Assembly: GCF_902497555.1 (NCBI RefSeq)
Contig: NZ_CABVGP010000003.1
Location: forward strand, 186,001 to 250,000
Direction: 5' to 3'
Length of the DNA stretch: 64,000 nt
From: Amycolatopsis camponoti
Lineage (GTDB): Bacteria > Actinomycetota > Actinomycetes > Mycobacteriales > Pseudonocardiaceae
Of this stretch, positions 61,152 through 64,000 are shown piece after piece. Numbering within the stretch: the stretch's first letter is position 1; each line of letters begins with the position of its first letter. Below the pieces are notes generated by a model, which was not told where the DNA came from, did not search any database, and saw nothing but the letters and a program-made list of their open reading frames with translations. The translations under genes were made by a program, and so were the position numbers.

Positions 61152-62363
61152 GTGGACTTCGGCACGCACTGGCAGGTGTACGTCACCATGCCGTTCATCG
61201 CGGCGCTGATCGGCTACGTCACCAAGCGCGTCGCCATCGAGATGATGTTCAAGCCGGTGGAGTTCGTCGGCGTCAAGCCGTTCCTCGGCTGGCAGGGTGT
61301 GCTGCCGGCGAACGCCGAACGCATGGCCGCGACGGCCACCACGATGCTGACGACGAACCTCGTCGACCCCAAGGAGATCTTCGCCCGGCTCGACCCGGAG
61401 CAGGTCGCGAAGGAGATCGAGCAGCCGCTGCTGCGGGTCGTCGAGGAGGTCACCCGCGAAGTCATGGAGACCTACCAGCCGCGGCTGTGGGAGGTGCTGC
61501 CGAACGGCGCTCAGCAGCTGCTGCTCAAGCGCGTCCAGGCCGAGGCACCCAAGGCGATCACCAAGATCATGCGGGAGATCGCCGACAACATCGAGGACGT
61601 CCTCGACCTCCAGCACATGGTCGTGACGAACCTCGTCCGCGACAAGGCGCTGCTCAACCGGCTGATCCGCGACATCTCCCGCCCCGAGATGCGGTTCATC
61701 GCCCGCTCCGGGATCGGGTTCGGGTTCGTCCTCGGCTGCGTGCAGCTCGTGGTGTGGGCGCTGACGAAGTCGCCGATCGTGCTGCCGCTGTTCGGCCTCG
61801 GCATCGGCTGGCTCACCGACTGGCTGGCCCTGAAGATGATCTTCCTGCCGCGCGAGCCGCGCCGGTTCTTCGGGCTCTACACCTGGCAGGGCATCTTCCA
61901 GAAGCGCCGCGACCAGGTCGCCGCCGACTACGGCGACATGATCGCGCGCGAGATCATCACCATTCCCCACCTGCTGGAAGCGGTGCTGCGCGGGCCGAAG
62001 TCCGACAAGCTGTTCGCGATGATCACCCGCGAGGTGCAGAAGACGATCGACGCGCAGGCGAGCGTCGTCAAGCCGTTCGTCGCCATCGCCGTCGGGACGC
62101 GGAAGTTCCAGGAGATGAAGCAGACGGCGGCGGCGAAGGCCGCGGAGCGCGTCCCGGAGACGATCCGGTACGCCGAGAAGTACGCGATCAACGCGCTCGA
62201 CGTGCGGAACACGATCGTCGACCGGATGAAGAAGCTGAGCGCGCTGGAGTTCGAGCAGCTGCTGCGGCCGGCGTTCCGGCAGGACGAGTGGAAGCTCATC
62301 GCGGTCGGCGCGGTGATCGGCGGGCTCGTCGGAGAACTGCAGGTGCTCGCGCTGCTCGGGTAG
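61152..62363 (+). CDS. DUF445 membrane protein, copy 2
   Basis: 403 residues from GTG 61152, 23 bases after copy 1. Same landmarks (PFIAALIGYVTKRVAIEMMFKP, GWLTDWLALKMIFLPREP, RPAFRQDEWKLIAVGAVIGGLVGELQ). Very close to copy 1 over the whole length. Confidence 0.9.
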   Translation: MDFGTHWQVYVTMPFIAALIGYVTKRVAIEMMFKPVEFVGVKPFLGWQGVLPANAERMAATATTMLTTNLVDPKEIFARLDPEQVAKEIEQPLLRVVEEVTREVMETYQPRLWEVLPNGAQQLLLKRVQAEAPKAITKIMREIADNIEDVLDLQHMVVTNLVRDKALLNRLIRDISRPEMRFIARSGIGFGFVLGCVQLVVWALTKSPIVLPLFGLGIGWLTDWLALKMIFLPREPRRFFGLYTWQGIFQKRRDQVAADYGDMIAREIITIPHLLEAVLRGPKSDKLFAMITREVQKTIDAQASVVKPFVAIAVGTRKFQEMKQTAAAKAAERVPETIRYAEKYAINALDVRNTIVDRMKKLSALEFEQLLRPAFRQDEWKLIAVGAVIGGLVGELQVLALLG

Positions 62364-62403
62364 CCGGTACGGTTTCGCTCTCGGGTGTGCGAGGGAGGTC
62401 GGG

Positions 62404-63612
62404 ATGGACGCTGTCCTGGACGACCTCGCCCTGCACTGGCCGCTGTACGCGGCGATGCCGTTCATCGCGGCGCTGATCGGGTACGTCACCAAGCGCGTCG
62501 CCATCGAGATGATGTTCCGGCCGCTGGACTTCCTCGGGATCCCGCCGCTGCTCGGCTGGCAGGGCGTCGTCCCGAAGCACGGCGGCCGGATGGCGGCGGT
62601 GGCGACCGAGCTGCTGACGGCGAACCTGCTCGACCTGCGCGAGGTGCTCGGCCGGATCGACCCGGTGATCATCACGAGCGAGCTGGAGCAGCCGCTGCTG
62701 CGCGCGGTCGACCACATCGCGCGCGAGGTCCTCGCCGAGCACCACCCGCGGCTGTGGGAGGTCATGCCGACACTGGCCCAGGAGATGCTGATCAAGCAGG
62801 TCCAGGCGTCGGCGCCGAAGCTGGTGCGCGAGTTCCTCGACGACGTCCGCGAGAACCTCGACGAGGTCCTCGACGTCCAGCACATGACGGTCCAGCGGCT
62901 GACGCGGGACAAGGCGCTGCTGGTCCGGCTGATCCGCGAGACGTCCCGCCCGGAGATGGCGTTCATCGCGCGGATGGGCATCTACTTCGGTTTCGGGCTC
63001 GGCCTGGTGCAGACGATCGTGTGGGCGTTCACGCGCGAGCCGTGGGTGCTCCCGGCGTTCGGCGGCGTGATCGGGCTGTGCACGGACTGGCTGGCGATCA
63101 AGCTGATCTTCGTCCCCCGCGAGCCGGTCCGCGTGGGGCGCGTGATCTTCCAGGGCAAGTTCCAGCGACGGCGCGCGGAGGTGGCGCGCCAGTACGGCGA
63201 GCTGATCGCGACCGAGGTCCTGACGGTCCAGAACCTCCTGGACGCGGTGCTGCGCGGCCCCCGCGCCGACCGGCTGGCGGCGCTGGTGGAGCAGATGGTG
63301 TCCTCGGCGGTGGACAGGCAGATGCCGTTGTCCTTCGCGGTGGGCGGCACGCGGCTGCGGGAGATGAAGCACGCGGCGGCGCGGAAGGCGCTGGAGCAGC
63401 TGCCGGACACGGCCCGGTACGCCGAGGGGTACCTGACCGAGGCGATGGACGTCGCGAAGATGATCGAGCAGCGGATGCTGGCGTTGACGCCGTTGGAGTT
63501 CGAGGGACTGCTGCGGCCGGCGTTCCGGCAGGACGAGTGGAAGCTCATCGCGGTCGGCGGGGTGATCGGGTTCGTGGTGGGTGAGCTGCAGGTCCTGCTG
63601 ATGCTGGGTTAG
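62404..63612 (+). CDS. DUF445 membrane protein, copy 3
   Basis: 402 residues, ATG behind GGAGG. Same landmarks but more diverged (LCTDWLAIKLIFVPREP; GGVIGFVVGELQ). Its stop overlaps the converging permease gene by four bases. The tandem set suggests that the three proteins form a shared complex or were amplified recently. Confidence 0.9.
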   Translation: MDAVLDDLALHWPLYAAMPFIAALIGYVTKRVAIEMMFRPLDFLGIPPLLGWQGVVPKHGGRMAAVATELLTANLLDLREVLGRIDPVIITSELEQPLLRAVDHIAREVLAEHHPRLWEVMPTLAQEMLIKQVQASAPKLVREFLDDVRENLDEVLDVQHMTVQRLTRDKALLVRLIRETSRPEMAFIARMGIYFGFGLGLVQTIVWAFTREPWVLPAFGGVIGLCTDWLAIKLIFVPREPVRVGRVIFQGKFQRRRAEVARQYGELIATEVLTVQNLLDAVLRGPRADRLAALVEQMVSSAVDRQMPLSFAVGGTRLREMKHAAARKALEQLPDTARYAEGYLTEAMDVAKMIEQRMLALTPLEFEGLLRPAFRQDEWKLIAVGGVIGFVVGELQVLLMLG

Positions 63613-64000
63613 GCCGCCGCGACGAGCGCCGGCTCCACCGCGCTCACCCGCGTCCGGCGGTCCCGCTGCCAGGCGATGATCCGGCAGATCACGTAGATCA
63701 AGAACGAAATCGCCGTCACGAACGCGCTCACCGGCAGCCCCGGGGCCAGGGACAGCACGATCCCGCCGATCGCCGCCACCTCGGCGAACACCACCGACAG
63801 CACCGTCGCCTTCCACGGTGACGCCGTCACGCGCGCGGCCGCCGCGGCGGGCGTCACCATCAGCGCCACCACCAGCAGCGAGCCGACCACCTTCACGCTC
63901 AACGCGGTCGAAACACCCACCAGCAGCGCGAACACCACGGTCAGCGTCTTGACGGGCACCCCGCGCGCCACCGCCACGTTCCGGTCCACCGAAGCGAACA
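63609..64000 (-). CDS. metal ABC transporter permease (ZnuB-like), 5' end outside window
   Basis: The visible 130 residues are the end of an ABC-3 family permease: RGVPVKTLTVVFALLVGVSTALSVKVVGSLLVVALMVTPAAAA is the conserved segment of zinc/manganese importers (ZnuB/MntB), followed by two more helices. The rest of the gene lies to the right. The ATPase and binding protein genes are expected next to it, outside the window. Confidence 0.88.
   Translation of the reverse strand, partial: FASVDRNVAVARGVPVKTLTVVFALLVGVSTALSVKVVGSLLVVALMVTPAAAAARVTASPWKATVLSVVFAEVAAIGGIVLSLAPGLPVSAFVTAISFLIYVICRIIAWQRDRRTRVSAVEPALVAAA

Noticed and set aside
1-64000. CRISPR arrays, rRNA genes and intact insertion sequences
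   Set aside because: No regularly spaced repeats, no rRNA sequence and no complete transposase with terminal repeats were seen.

Overview
This window is high-GC actinobacterial DNA. The right half carries the radA - lpqE-like lipoprotein - carD - ispD - ispF - cysS - rlmB neighbourhood known from mycobacteria and relatives. It also has a DUF397/HTH regulator pair, otsA/otsB and three tandem DUF445 genes. GTG and TTG starts and overlapping operons are common. Together these suggest a member of the Pseudonocardiaceae, probably Amycolatopsis or a close relative; the genus is an inference.

Two unlike regions meet at a tRNA-Thr(TGT) gene (32395-32467, minus strand). Left of its 3' end lie about 32 kb of accessory DNA. 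This part has small genes, several visibly frameshifted or truncated genes (integrase, dnaE2, kinase, hydrolase copy and others), an Lsr2 silencer, many regulators and long perfect hairpins. From left to right it holds: a partial secreted SH3 protein; a cupin / YitT / UbiC-like operon; an alpha/beta hydrolase whose first third is copied in inverted orientation 5.3 kb away; an HTH protein and a LuxR-type ATPase between those copies; a protein built of two tandem modules; lsr2; decayed dnaE2 and kinase genes; a sigma-like operon; a LysR regulator; an integrase remnant; and a 570-residue protein that carries a tandemly repeated look-alike of the N-terminal segment of 2-oxoglutarate dehydrogenase E1. 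Then come a sigma factor with a C-terminal membrane helix, several tiny membrane proteins, and a low-GC NACHT ATPase with an HTH at each end. It reads as an old, eroding integrative island.

Right of the tRNA (32.5-64 kb) is ordinary chromosome. It encodes an amino-acid exporter (thrE-like), trehalose synthesis (otsA, and otsB fused to a GH15 hydrolase), regulator/target pairs, a sigma factor with its CU044_5270-type partner, DNA repair (radA), transcription control (carD), two steps of isoprenoid synthesis (ispD, ispF), cysteinyl-tRNA synthetase, 23S rRNA methylation (rlmB) and an MBOAT acyltransferase. These are followed by assorted hydrolases, a three-gene cluster of unknown purpose, a DivIVA-like coiled-coil protein, three DUF445 membrane proteins and the end of a metal ABC permease gene.

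The most unusual items are the E1-mimic protein (21877-23589), the HTH-NACHT-MerR-like gene with its divergent small membrane partner, a family of small two-helix membrane proteins scattered through the island, the membrane-tethered sigma factor, and an IspD whose CTP-binding loop is not recognisable.
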